The translations under genes and the position numbers were made by a program. DNA of 64,000 bases from Mercurialis annua (lineage: Eukaryota; Streptophyta; Magnoliopsida; Malpighiales; Euphorbiaceae): the NCBI RefSeq assembly GCF_937616625.2, contig NC_065574.1:2852001-2916000 (forward strand), read 5' to 3'. This document shows, in pieces, positions 40,133-51,208 of this stretch (the stretch's first letter is position 1; each line of letters starts with the position of its first letter). The notes beneath the pieces are model-generated. The model ran no database searches. It worked only from the letters and a program-made list of their open reading frames with translations, and had not been told where the DNA came from.

Positions 40133-42919
40133 TCAGATGAGTGAAAATCCCTGAAAAAGAAGGCTCTCTGCAATAATATGATTAACAGCTTCTGATGGAT
40201 GAGTACCATCCCAAAACACATACTGTGATGCATTGCTGCAAGTTCCTGCATACTTTGGATTGCACAACAATGGCTTTGTAGCTACATGCGTCGTTCCCGT
40301 CATACAACACCCTCGTCTTGCTTCCACAAACCCTGCACCAAATATCATTGGAACTGTTAATTTTGTTTTCAATCTTCAAAACTTAAATTTAGTGTATTAG
40401 TTACCATGATGTAAAGGGGATTTGACAAGGTCATGGATTGAAGTGAAAATGTCAAAAACAGCAATTTTAAGACCAGGAAGTTGTTTCTTGAGAGCTGCAG
40501 AAGTTGAGTTTATCTTCTTGTTGAAGTTGAGGGCATCGTTGTTGATCCTTGAGACGCATCCGATCTCATTTGAACCGAATAAATCCCGAGCTGCAGGAGT
40601 ACAACCAATTGGAAGGAGTGCAGAAACCCCTAGTCTCCTTGCTCCCAATGCATATAAACCCTGTTTCAAACAAAGAAAGCTATACACATGAGAAATGCCC
40701 TCACAGCCTTGAAAATATACGGAAAAGGAAATACCGAAATTTAAAATGTTTAAAGTTAGTTTTAGAGTTCAGAAGCGTTTCTAAAAATGAAAATGACATC
40801 CAACAACGTAGGCTCGATAAATTTTCGTGCAATGTAGCAGTTTAGGGTAATTGATTCAGAGTACTGTCTTATCGCAGTTTAAAGTCCGAACTTTGATTCG
40901 TTTACTAAATTTTAATTTCCTTTCAACGGGAGGTTTTTCGATAAAAGATGCATATATGGCAGCTAGTTTTTATTAATTTTAGTCTGAAAACTCGCTAAAT
41001 ATGCATACATTTACTTACCCTAAAAACTTTCCGCTGAAATGAAATTATACATATATGATAAGTCTTCAAACAAAAATAAGTAAAAAGCGATGGACTCATG
41101 GCAAAAATAAGCAAAAGCGATGCCGCATATACATTTTGACCAAAAAAACTCACATTCAAACAAAATTAAATTTTGATAATCAAATTGAAACAAATCAAAC
41201 TTTGATCACGAAATTATAAAATGCTGATACTTTGAGTACTCCCGGAATCAATTATCCTAGCTGTTCAGTTGAGCCTACTATGTTATGCACAGGGCTAACA
41301 CAGATTTTTTTTTAAAAACAAGTATTATTATTACCTTAACAAATCTTGAGAATCCTCTGATAAGGAATGAAATATACTGATCAGGAGTATAAGCTTTGTT
41401 TAACCGGCCGTTAACGTAATAGTTCACAAGCAAATCTGCAGTGCCTGAACTTAGCAGGCATAATCCTTCCTTGATTATGAATGCAGATCTGTTGGCACCA
41501 GCTACCTTGGCTAGCTTACTCTGGTATTCTTTGAAGTATTGCAACTGTTGAGGCAATGTAAGAGCATTCTGAAAATACAAGCATCGATCTTGTTAAGGAT
41601 TTGGATCCATGTACTTCTATATAATCATGGCAAAAGGTTAGTGTCATATAATCAAGGAAGGATTATGCTAGGACTAGGAGTAATTAATAATATTAGTGTC
41701 ATATAATCAAGGCATAACGCACATTTGGATCCATGTACTTCTATTTATCAACATCGAGTCTTGATATTTTTAGTTTTATATACACTGGATCGCTCCGTAA
41801 TAGAAAGTGATAACAATGCCAATTCAGATCGAAAAAAACCAAATGTCAATAAAAATAGAAGTTAAGTAACTAAATTTTAATCAAAATTAAAGTATAAAAA
41901 CGAATAAAAATCTTATTCTAGTCGCACTAACAATGCGTAAATGTATGCATTGGCAAAGGAATCTAATGTGTAAAAAATTAAAAGTGCAGGGATTCAATGT
42001 TGACAAATAGAAATACATGGATCTAATGCCACTAATTAATTCAGTCAATAGTTTGATATGTTAGATGAAGCCCCATAAGTTCAAGATATTTCATGGCGAC
42101 AGAACAAAATAATACTACAACAGAACAAAATAATCAATAAGTTCAAGATATGTAATAATCAAGTCAATGAGATCTAACTCAAGTGGTTAATCCTCACGTA
42201 TATTTTTAAGGTCTCGATTTTGAGTCTGAATAGAGCCAGTTTAAGCCAATTAAAATCTGAAAATCTAGCTAATGACTGCTAACTACTGACGTAACTAGAT
42301 TCTACATCTGTCAAGAAAAAAGTAATAAAGTAATAATCAAATTATCAATAAGTTCAAGATATCAAATAATCAATAATGTTAGATGAAGCCCCATAAGTTC
42401 AAGATATCAGGCGAGACTCCGACAATAATATTACGACAGGACAAGAATATCCCTACGCTTCGAACGGCGGCTTTATCATCATAACCAGATCCAGCCGATG
42501 CAAAGCTAGCTCCATGAAGCAGATTCTTTCCTGAAGCAGCCGGGCTAAGATACGGCGGTATATAGCTCTTAAACCCTAAAGTATCAGCTGTTATGCATAA
42601 AGCAGAAAATATAAGATGAGGATACCGTGAGTGTCAAGTAATCATTGAGTAATTTGAAGGTAAAATATATACCTGCAATGTCAGAGACTAATTTTCCATT
42701 GCAAAATCTTCCAGTAGGTTTATGATTGGCGAAATCTCTCCCATAGGGAAGATAATTAGCCTTGAAAATAGTGGGGAGATAATTATTGTTGCCAATATCC
42801 ATGGCTGAGTCCCCAAATGTAAATAAAGCTGGAAAAATGAGGTCTTGTGCATTTTTGCCATCTAGAAATGAAAAAACTAAGGCTAAAATTAAGATTATTG
42901 CTCTAGAAAACATGCCCAT
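40133..42919 (-). CDS. GDSL esterase/lipase (copy 1)
   Basis: Five coding exons (42919-42673, 42587-42457, 41568-41335, 40660-40405, 40332-40133) join in phase to 355 aa, the usual length for plant SGNH hydrolases. Residues about 1-24 form a signal peptide, so the product is secreted. Block I is FTFGDSAMD (catalytic Ser about 38), block II contains [10 protein letters not shown], and block V is WDGTHPSE with the catalytic Asp and His. The position usually occupied by block III Asn reads LSSGTADLL: Ala replaces the Asn of the GxND motif (copy 2 has Ser). The substrate is unknown; family members act on cutin, waxes, acylated sugars or lipids. Exon phases match copy 2, so the two are duplicates. 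Intron 2 carries a SINE and repeated segments. Confidence 0.9.
42163..42329 (+). mobile_element. SINE in GDSL copy-1 intron
   Basis: A tRNA-like head (ctaactcaagtggttaatcc, then a B-box-like ggtctcgattttgag) and an A-rich end lie between direct repeats gtaataatcaa at 42152-42162 and 42330-42340. The longer phrase tgttagatgaagccccataa also occurs on both sides (about 42059 and 42378), so a local duplication is superimposed. Confidence 0.5.
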
Positions 42920-42982
42920 TTTTGGTGAGTCAAAAATGGTGTGAGATAGATATTGTTTCTTCAGACACCTTTTTCAAAGGAA

Positions 42983-42996
42983 GTTAATATATAGAT
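42983..42996 (-). promoter_or_regulatory. TATA-like box of GDSL copy 1
   Basis: Minus-strand CTATATATTAAC lies about 65-75 bases upstream of the start codon, a position consistent with a short leader. Confidence 0.45.
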
Positions 42997-44104
42997 AGGT
43001 TGTTTCCTGAATGATTGAGTGAATCATGCAGACTATTTATTGCACCTCAAGTTGAAAAACTACTGCGCTACAACAAAAATATTAATATGAAAAACGTTAA
43101 AATAGAAAATGTTGAAATAATATACTCTCTATTTTTCAAATTGATAGCTTGTGTTTTTATTTATATTTATCTTAAATTATAGACCGTTATTGATTATTTA
43201 AATGATCAATTACCATATATATATATATATATATATCATTTTTAATAAATAAATAAATAAAACTACAAGATAATTATTTAATATTTGTATTAAATAAGGA
43301 TAAGGTAGCATTTTTTAATAAATTAACTCATTTTGTATATATAAACGATTTTTTCTAATATTCATATCTGACCTTAAGTGTAAGTTAATCTCAGATGCAG
43401 TGCCAGAATAATATTCATATCTGACTTTTATTGTTTTTAATGAATAATTAGTTAGGACTTGAAATAATGTTAGTAGTAAAGGCTGGGGCCATTAATACCA
43501 ACAGATTCCAGATTTAGTCTTCAAGTATTTATTAGTCATTAAAGGTTAAACTTCCCCCTTATAATTAGAATAAAAGACCAAATAAAATCAAGTTCATAAG
43601 TTTAGACAAAAATATCTTTAAAATTGGCTTTTTTGGAACAAAAACACCTTCATAATAAGTGTTATGACTCGTTTTATTTCTTCAGTTTCAAATGTCCAAT
43701 AATTGTTTTACCACCTCAGCTCCAATTACTATATAATGCTCTAATCATTTTTTGCCACCTCGGACGGAGAGGTAAAATAACCAATTTGTAAATATTTTTA
43801 TTCAAAATTATAAACTTGTCTTTAATTGGTATTTTGTGACAAGTTGAGGGGGTAAAAAGAAACTTTATTTATTTATTAGCTGTGGACTGTAATCTTTGCT
43901 TGATTGTAATCTAGCTAGTTTAATGTAATTACCTGAAATTCTGATGATGTACTATCTCCTCACACACCCAAATTTATAAATTAAAAGATGTTCAGAAATG
44001 GGTGCAAAACAAAAATTCTAAGTTAATCAAGTTTGCCACATATGCTAAATTTGTAAGTTTGAGATCCATTATTCTCTCGTGCTTTTACATAAGAAAACGG
44101 TAAT
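42997..44104. other. AT-rich intergenic DNA upstream of GDSL copy 1
   Basis: Contains an (AT)n run near 43217-43236 and the first copy of a ~55-bp repeat (43461-43515). No gene seen. Confidence 0.5.
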
Positions 44105-44117
44105 AAAAAAAGAACAT

Positions 44118-44223
44118 TTTTTTTTGATAGTTTGGGGAGGGAGAGCGCTTGTGGAAAGAATCGAACCCACGATCTAGCAGTTTGCTGCTTAGCGCTTATA
44201 TCATTTGAGTTATAGCTCATTGG
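44118..44223 (-). mobile_element. tRNA-derived SINE, minus strand
   Basis: Minus-strand sequence starts ccaatgagctataactcaaa, with a tRNA A-box-like region and then the B box GTGGGTTCGATTC, and ends in an A-run. It is flanked by direct repeats aaaaaaagaacat at 44105-44117 and 44226-44238. A related fragment lies at 57826-57884. Confidence 0.65.
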
Positions 44224-44753
44224 AAAAAAAAAGAACATATTATTAAGCAAGTCTCCAGAGGGTTTAATTGATGCACAATTTATGTTTCATTTTTCGTTTC
44301 TTTTTTTCGAGAAATATAGTGACCCATTCAAGACGCCAACCTGGCCATTAAATTTATTTATGAAAATCAAATACGTAATTTTTATTTTTTTTTGTCAATT
44401 AGATCTTCCAACTTGTATTTGGAATCAAATAGATCACTTTAGTCAATTAAATGTTCAAAATTGTGTCTCATTGTCAAATAAATTACACGTTTAAATTATA
44501 TATATTATAAATTATTTGAATTAAATTAAAAAAATTTAAAATTTAATTGATTAAAAACAGTTAAAAATGATTTATTTGACTTTAAAAGATAAATTTGAGA
44601 ACTTACTTAACTTAAAAGATAGCCGGATTAACCTTTTTCTGAAGAAAAAAAAACATTTGTGCACCAAAATGTCCGAAACAAATAGGTAGGTACCACATTT
44701 GAATGTCAGCAGCGTCCATCATGATACATAGATGCTCTTTAATACTCAGGAGA

Positions 44754-44810
44754 TGAAATAATGTTAGTAGTAAAGGCTGGGGCCATCAATACCAACATAT
44801 TACAGATGAG
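44754..44810 (+). repeat. ~55-bp dispersed direct repeat
   Basis: gaaataatgttagtagtaaa followed by ggctggggccatcaatacca repeats 43461-43515 with few differences, 1.3 kb away. Origin unknown. Confidence 0.7.
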
Positions 44811-44819
44811 GTTTTGGGC

Positions 44820-45215
44820 GGTTGCGGGATGGTCGGAGGCGTTTAAACGCCGAAATGAGTTTGACATTCTTTTTAATTTAAAAAATTAATTATATATATA
44901 TTAAATTAATTTAAATTTAGTTAAATAAATTAAAAATTTAAATTAATTTTAATTAAATTATGGGTTTTTTGTTAGTTTTTAAAGATGAATGACTTATTTG
45001 TACTTTTTAATAGAAAATAATATGATTTTGTTTTTAAACTTAATTAATTGAATGATTTCATCCTTAAAATAAAAAAATTGTCAAATATTGATAAATTAGG
45101 GTACAATTGAAACGAGAAAATGTGAAATAAGATAAAATTGATTGATTTTTAGCGTAAGGGTAGAATTGAAAAGGGACTAATAGATCGGGTGTTTTTTTTA
45201 AGACATTAGACCAAT
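44820..45215. mobile_element. Remnant of Mutator-type MITE family
   Basis: From about 44930 the sequence is collinear with 1800-2100 of the element at 1613-2104 (aaacttaattaattgaatga and neighbouring phrases) and ends acattagacc, like that family's terminus. A GC-rich patch (44815-44865, gggcggttgcgggatgg) precedes it. The left terminus is not clear. Confidence 0.5.
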
Positions 45216-45384
45216 TTTTTTAAAAAATTAATTTTCAAGAATCTTGGATCTTAAACTTGAATAATCACTAAAAAATTAAACAATTAGAGATTTATATAAA
45301 CAAATTCAAAATAATAACAGAAAAACACACTAAATTCTCACAAAATTTCAAAGACGAAACATTTAAAAAAAACTATAAAACATA

Positions 45385-45635
45385 CTCTATCCTTTCCGTT
45401 TAAGAAGTCTCATGTTCCATTTTGAGATGTCCCATTTAAAATGTCCCAATGTTATTTTTGGAATATTTTTTCATTGAATATCTTATTTTATCTTATTTTA
45501 GTCATCTTAAAAAAATTATGTGAAAAGTTTCACTATCATTAATAGGGGAAAAATATGAAAAAACTTAAAAATAATAAATATTTCTTTAATCTGCGTGTAA
45601 AAATAAATGAGACTTTTTAAGAGAGAAGGAGGGAG
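45385..45635. mobile_element. Stowaway-like MITE (diverged)
   Basis: Ends CTCTATCCTTTCCGTTTAAG and, inverted, CTCCCTCCTTCTCTCTTAA, with TA on both sides. 251 bp, non-coding. Confidence 0.6.
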
Positions 45636-45809
45636 TATAAATCAGTGAAAAAATTATAATTTTTTGGTTTGATTTAAAGCTGAAATTACAGCTTCTTCAT
45701 AAAAAAAGTTAGTTAGATTTGAAGAGAGAGAAAATGATTTTAAATGCAAGTTTTCATATGACATGTCTAAATCTCCAAATAAAAGAAAACCAATAAAAAA
45801 TATCTAGTA

Positions 45810-46093
45810 CTCCCTCCGGTTAATAATATTTGTCGCATTTGAGAAATTGTTTTGGTTCATAATATTTGCCATATTATAATATCAAGAGAATATTAATTGC
45901 TATTTTTCCATCTTTACCTCCCATTAATTTATTGAAAGAATACAATAAACAAATGAAAATGATAATTATAAATGTAAACAAGTTTCAATATAAGGTTAAC
46001 TTAGTAAAAGTGTTCATAAATTAAGATATTTTAATCGTTTTTTTAATTCTTGTGCTAAAGTCAAATACGACAAATATTATATACCAGAGGGAG
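45810..46093. mobile_element. Stowaway-like MITE
   Basis: Ends CTCCCTCCGGTTAATAATAT and, inverted, CTCCCTCTGGTATATAATAT, flanked by TA. 284 bp, non-coding. Confidence 0.7.
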
Positions 46094-46775
46094 TATATGA
46101 CATGTCTATATCTCAAAAAAAAAAAAGATAACCTATAAAAATATGCTTAGTTTAGTGTCAAAATTAAAGAACCAACCATAAAACATATGTCATGCATGTA
46201 TCATTTAAATCAACATGGTCTGTTATAATGATTGATGACCCTCCCAACTACTCCTCTGGTTAAGCTTACAAGAATTAAGGAGGTCATAAATAAGGTCCTT
46301 CCCCATATTATCTTAAATTTTTGATGGAAAAAGGTATTAAGAAGCCCCCACAGTTTCAGAAAAGCGCGATTACCACTCTTACAAAAATACTTAGATATAT
46401 ATAATACTACCTAGCATTCTTTTAATCAATTAAATCCAAATAATGAAATTGATAACAATTTTAGTTGAATCGATCATTTTTTATATTTCTTAATTGAAAA
46501 AACTATCTTTCTCTAACCCATCCTCACCATTCTACTTTGATTCTACAGCTCAATCCATCAACTTCCATTTAAAATGCAATGTAATGTTATATCTTGACAT
46601 ATGGTTCTCATCCCTCCCAAGCTACTCGAGTACTATCACGCTTAAAGTTGTAAATAGGTATTTATCATCTCGTTATAGAATGAGATATTCATATTCGATT
46701 CATATTTTGAATATCGAATTCGAGCTACATTCACCTAGATTCTAGAATGTTTTTATCGGTTTTAACTCATCATGT
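46094..46775. other. Intergenic DNA, no gene seen
   Basis: Mixed-composition sequence with one short open frame (46494-46745) that lacks any recognisable motif. I do not call a gene. Confidence 0.45.
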
Positions 46776-46950
46776 TCATTCGTTTCAATACTAGACGAGC
46801 TGAGTTCGAACTCATTCATTTAAATGCTAAAGGAGCCGAGTTCGAGCACGTTCTTTTAGATGCTAAAGGAATTGAGGTCAATCTCGTTCATTTAGAGCCT
46901 AAACCAGCTGATCTTTTTTAAATGCTAAACAGGTCGAACTCGTTCGCTAA
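46776..46950 (+). repeat. Imperfect ~45-bp tandem repeats
   Basis: About four diverged units carry the pattern gagttcgaactcattcattt plus aaatgctaaaggagc. Such ctcgag/gttcgag-rich arrays are common in subterminal regions of hAT-like elements, but no element ends were found. Confidence 0.55.
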
Positions 46951-47770
46951 CATATTTAATAGTTTAAAAAATAAGATAATTTTATAATAATGAATAAATA
47001 AAATTTAATAATAATAAACAAAGAATTTTCAAAAGATTTTAGAGTGCGCCAAACATCAAACTAAAAAATCTAAAAGTTTATATAAATTTTGACAAAAAGA
47101 GAGCTGTTAGGTTAAAAGTGAGGAAAAAAAAACCTTTAAACTAATGTATCGTTTAAACAGATTTAAACCGTCGCTTGAATGAGTCTATGACTTCTTTTTA
47201 ACCAAAGATAGATAGATTAGAATAATAGTCAATTAATGAAGGAAAAAAACAGAAAAACTAAACTAGAAAGAAAAGACTGCTCGTTTAACAGATTGAGCCA
47301 AATAAGTGTTTAGGAGCACAATTTCAAACTAACAATATAAAAAAATTATTTTAAAATCCCTGAGATATATTATAATTAATAGTTTGATATTTTTTGTTTC
47401 AAAAGTTTATTTAATGGTCTATCAATTTAAATTCCGTTAGCTATTAGACCCCTCCGTTAATTTCGACATTTACTTTTAAAAAATTTAGTAACTCATCTTT
47501 AATTTCGTGAATTGTTTTGGTCCTTCACTTTTAATTTTACTAAATGATTTGATAACTCACTTTTAAACGATTTATACCTTAGTTTTAGTTATGTTAAACG
47601 ATTTAGTTATTTAAATTAACAAAAGATTTTTTAAGTTAATGGAATTAAAACCGAAGTATCATTAAATAAACTTTTAAAACAAGAGATGCTAAATTATTAA
47701 CTATAATAATACCTCAGAAAAACTCCACATAATTTGCTTTAACAATAAAATATTCATCAATACCATGTCC
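46951..47770. other. AT-rich intergenic DNA, nothing recognised
   Basis: No gene, RNA or clear repeat boundary visible. Confidence 0.45.
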
Positions 47771-47969
47771 TTATAATACTTTGGGTGAAATTGAGGCCCA
47801 TGGAGAATCTCCAAAGGAGAGACCTTGTCTAGTACTACTTAAGACATCCCTGTTTGAGCTGGCCTCTCCAATATTCTCAAGATTTGGGCTTCTTAGCCCA
47901 ACCTTTTGTTCTTCTAGAGCGACAATCTCATAAGCTTCACTTTTCAGTTTTGCTTGTAATTTTTCAGAT
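47771..47969 (-). pseudogene. Terminal-exon-like fragment of unknown gene
   Basis: On the minus strand a 65-codon open stretch reads SEKLQAKLKSEAYEIVALEE, then QKVGLRSPNLENIGEASSNR, and ends ...SFGDSPWASISPKVL and stop. Composition and periodicity look like real protein (a charged helical start, then a Ser-rich tail), and GC is higher than around it. No start codon or upstream exon is found. I do not recognise the family. It abuts a Mutator-like element at 47979, so transduplication is possible. Confidence 0.35.
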
Positions 47970-47978
47970 TAATTACTA

Positions 47979-48928
47979 AAAAGTTTAATGTCTCAATAAA
48001 CTCCTACTTTTTAGTTTTTTTTTTACCCCGATTTAATAAAATTTCTCATTTTATCTTATTTTGTATTTTTATTTTCAATTATACTGTAAAGTTTTAAGTT
48101 TGGACTATTTGATTATTTTAGAGGTGAAACCATTCAAAAAAAAAAAAATCCGAGAATAAAATTATATTATTTTCAATTTGAAAAAATTCAACTAAATCCT
48201 TTATCTTTAAAATCTATTGTAAAGTCATAGTCAATTTAAAATTAATTCAAATTCTTAAATTTAACTAAATTTGAATAAATTTAATACATTAAACAACTAA
48301 TTTTTAAAAATTTATTAATTTTTTTTAAAACCGTCATGCTCATCCCGACATCAAAACCGCTTCTGACCACAATGCCGCCTTTTTCTAACCTCACAACCGC
48401 CCTCCTCCAACCCGTCCGCCTCCGATCCACAACCGTCATCTTTCGACCCGATTTCGTCTTTCGACTTCCATGGAAGACGAGCAACTTTGTCTTCTTCATG
48501 AAGAAGAAAAAACAAATATGGTTCGAAGCAGATCTGGGTCAAACTAGATCTGATTACGGGTTAAAAAAAAGAGGTTGCAGAGTCAGAAGAGGGCGGCAGC
48601 AAAGTCTAAGGCAGTTTTAGTGTCCGAAACATTCATTTAAAGAAATTAGTAACGTTAAATCATATTAAACAAAATTATTATTATTATTATTATTATTGTT
48701 TGAATTTATGGGGAAGAATGATTTTTGTATTATTTCTAACATTGAAAACTATTTAAAATATATGTTAAATATGAAATATTTTTTAATTTTTTTCAAAAAA
48801 AGGTCAAAGTAATACTTTATAATACAACTGAAAGTGGAAAATACTAAATAAAATAAAATGATCAATTTTACGAAGTTGGGGTGGAAATAAAAAACAATTA
48901 AAAGGCAGGTAGTTTTTAAATATTAAAC
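47979..48928. mobile_element. Mutator-like element with GC-rich insert (possible Pack-MULE)
   Basis: Outer ~110 bp are inverted copies of each other: gtttaatgtctcaataaact and, inverted from the right, ggtttaatatttaaaaacta, each followed by an attttatYttattt stretch. They resemble the family at 1613-2104. The centre, 48330-48610, is abruptly GC-rich with open frames on both strands and no similarity to the arms, as if a host gene piece had been captured. An ATT microsatellite follows at 48676-48698. No perfect target duplication seen. Confidence 0.5.
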
Positions 48929-49849
48929 CTTATTAAAATAATGCACGATCTTTTCTCTGCTATTTAATTGCACATTTTTTTTTATTTTTATAATTTCATG
49001 CATGGTATTATAATTGAGAAAATGACTGAAAATGGCTAAAAGACAAGATACATGAATATTTTAACACTTTTTTATTTTTGTGGTGTACCATTTGCAATAG
49101 AAAACCGACATGTGTTATTATTTAAGGCTGAAAATGTATTATGATGTCACCATGCTTTTCTGTTGTACTATTATTATGCAACATAGCTTTTCATGAGCTT
49201 TAGGCCTTTTCTGTAATGGATGGAATTATGTATTGATCGAGTTTTACTAAATTGATGTTTGATCGAATAACAAGTGTGATACAAATCTCATATCAAAAAA
49301 ATATGACCAGAATGTAGAATATATATAAATAGAAATGACTGTTTATTTTATTGTTTTAAAATTTTAAATTTGATGCAATGTCTAGTCAACGGTTATAGTT
49401 TAAACTCTAAATTTATGAATGTATTATCCATACAACAAATTATATTATGAAAATTTACAATTTTTTTTTTGACAATCTGAAAATTTATATTCGAAAATGC
49501 TTAAACTGTCATAATCATAAAAATAATAAAGGTAATAATGGATGAAATGTATCGTGGATCACTAAAATTTTGAGTTGTTTCAAAAAAATACTAGACATCA
49601 ATTTTTTAAAAGGTCATTGACCTTTAACATTTTTTCTAAAAGGTCCTTTCTATCTAGCTTTGCTCATGTGATCATTATTTAAAAAAGAACTCACTTTATA
49701 TGTACTATTTAAAATTTGAATATAAATTGTAATGGATTATCAAATTATATATTTCAAAATAGATTCTAATTTACATGACGTATTGAATTGTTTTTTCTTG
49801 ACCTTATTGATCGACTGAAATGCTACGTAAATAAAATTCTTTGAACACT
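48929..49849. other. AT-rich intergenic DNA, no gene seen
   Basis: No recognisable gene or repeat. 49850-49854 is the left target duplication of the next element. Confidence 0.5.
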
Positions 49850-49854
49850 CTAAC

Positions 49855-50818
49855 TATTGGAATATATCTCATTCTCCTATTATGATTACAAGTTCATATC
49901 CTTAGAAGTTCTTATTTGATTAGAACTATTCTAGTTATATATATATACGCTTGTAATCAACTTATCATTATTTTCGATTCAATAATAATATTTTCTCTTC
50001 TCTAATTATTTCACATGGTATCAAAGCAAAATTGATCCTTGATTTCCACACATATCTTACTATTTTAGGGAGGTGATTTTGGTTATTTTTTAACCAAAAT
50101 CACCTTACACCTCTTTTAATTTTTCGTTTTTTATTATATATTACTGTTTTGTATTATTCTTTTCTTAATTTTTCTACTCTATATGGACAAGAAAGATGTC
50201 GCCGCCGCCATACTCGCCGCCGCTACACTCGCCGCCGCCACACTTCAAGTCTCCAATGATATTTTTTTATATGTTACTAGTTTATTGTTGTTTTCTATTT
50301 TTTTCTTTTTTTTTCTACTTTATATGGAAAAGGAAGATGTCGCCGCCGCCGCCATACTCGCCGCCGCCGCCGCACTTCAAGTCTCCATGTTATCTTTACC
50401 CTTCGAATCACTCGGGTCTGAAAATTAGCCCGGTGGCTCAGAAAGGCAAAAACTACGAAGAATGTTCTTCGTCCAATTATTGATTGGGACCGATGCAAGT
50501 CCTTAAACTGCAAATATTAAAGAAGACCATCAAGTCTTAAAACTGAAAGTTATCGATTGGCCTAAACATGAGTTTAGTCTTATTGATGGTCGAATTGTTA
50601 CTATGTTATTGTCCAAGTTGGGTATGATCGATTCTCATGCTCCAACTTGATGGGGAGTATTGGAATATATCTCATTCTCTTATTATGATTACAAGTTCAT
50701 ATCCTTAGAAGTTCTTATTTGATTAGAACTATTCTAGTTATATATATATACGCTTGTAATCAACTTATCATTATTTTCGATTCAATAATAATATTTTCTC
50801 TTCTCTAATTATTTCACA
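49855..50818 (+). mobile_element. Miniature LTR retrotransposon (TRIM-like)
   Basis: Two 161-bp direct repeats (49855-50015, 50658-50818), both beginning TATTGGAATATATC and ending TTTCACA, differ at one base that I can see. TGGTATCAAAGC, a primer-binding site for initiator Met tRNA, starts at 50016. A purine tract, GATGGGGAG, precedes the 3' LTR. Target duplication CTAAC is at 49850-49854 and 50819-50823. The 642-bp interior has no gag or pol, which fits a TRIM or an internally deleted copia derivative. Confidence 0.85.
50180..50395 (+). repeat. GCC-rich internal duplication in the TRIM
   Basis: Two copies of an ATGGA(C/A)AAG(A/G)A-AGATGTCGCCGCCGCC unit ending in cacttcaagtctcca lie about 140 bp apart. 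They encode Ala-rich or Pro-rich stretches depending on frame. This GC-rich segment differs sharply from the LTRs and could be captured host sequence. Confidence 0.6.
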
Positions 50819-50915
50819 CTAACAAAGAAGCCCACATTTGCAAAATTAGATCGGAAAAACGTTTTTGAGACAAAATTATAATTTGGCGATCTTAAAGAGA
50901 TAAATTAATGTATAA

Positions 50916-51195
50916 TAATAGAATTTGGAGAAGAAGATTGAAGAAGAAATAGAGAAATTCTCATTAAAACATAAAGCTGGAATTTACAGAGTATTTATAG
51001 ACTCAATGACTGACATGTGTCATTTACCTATTTGACATGAATAACGGATATAAACTTATCCGTTGTAACTAACAGAACCGTTAGTTTGTTACTGAACATT
51101 AAACAGTAACATAACTAACTTACAACTGACTGCTAATTAACTAATTTAACTTCTAATTACTTCTTTGATTTCTTGAGCTTGATACTGCTCTAATA
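50916..51195 (-). repeat. 3' LTR of the copia element
   Basis: 280 bp; on the minus strand begins TATTAGAGCAG and ends AAATTCTATTA. Matches 55932-56214 except for one missing gaa unit. Confidence 0.92.
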
Positions 51196-51208
51196 CCCCC
51201 CCCCCCCC

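Noticed and set aside
44135..44222. Genuine tRNA gene
   Set aside because: It has A and B boxes but cannot form a full cloverleaf, has an A-tail and target duplications, so it is a SINE.
48281..48620. Overlapping open frames on both strands as genes
   Set aside because: They lie in the GC-rich cargo of an inverted-repeat element, have no recognisable motif, and are basic/Arg-rich as expected of chance frames in such DNA.
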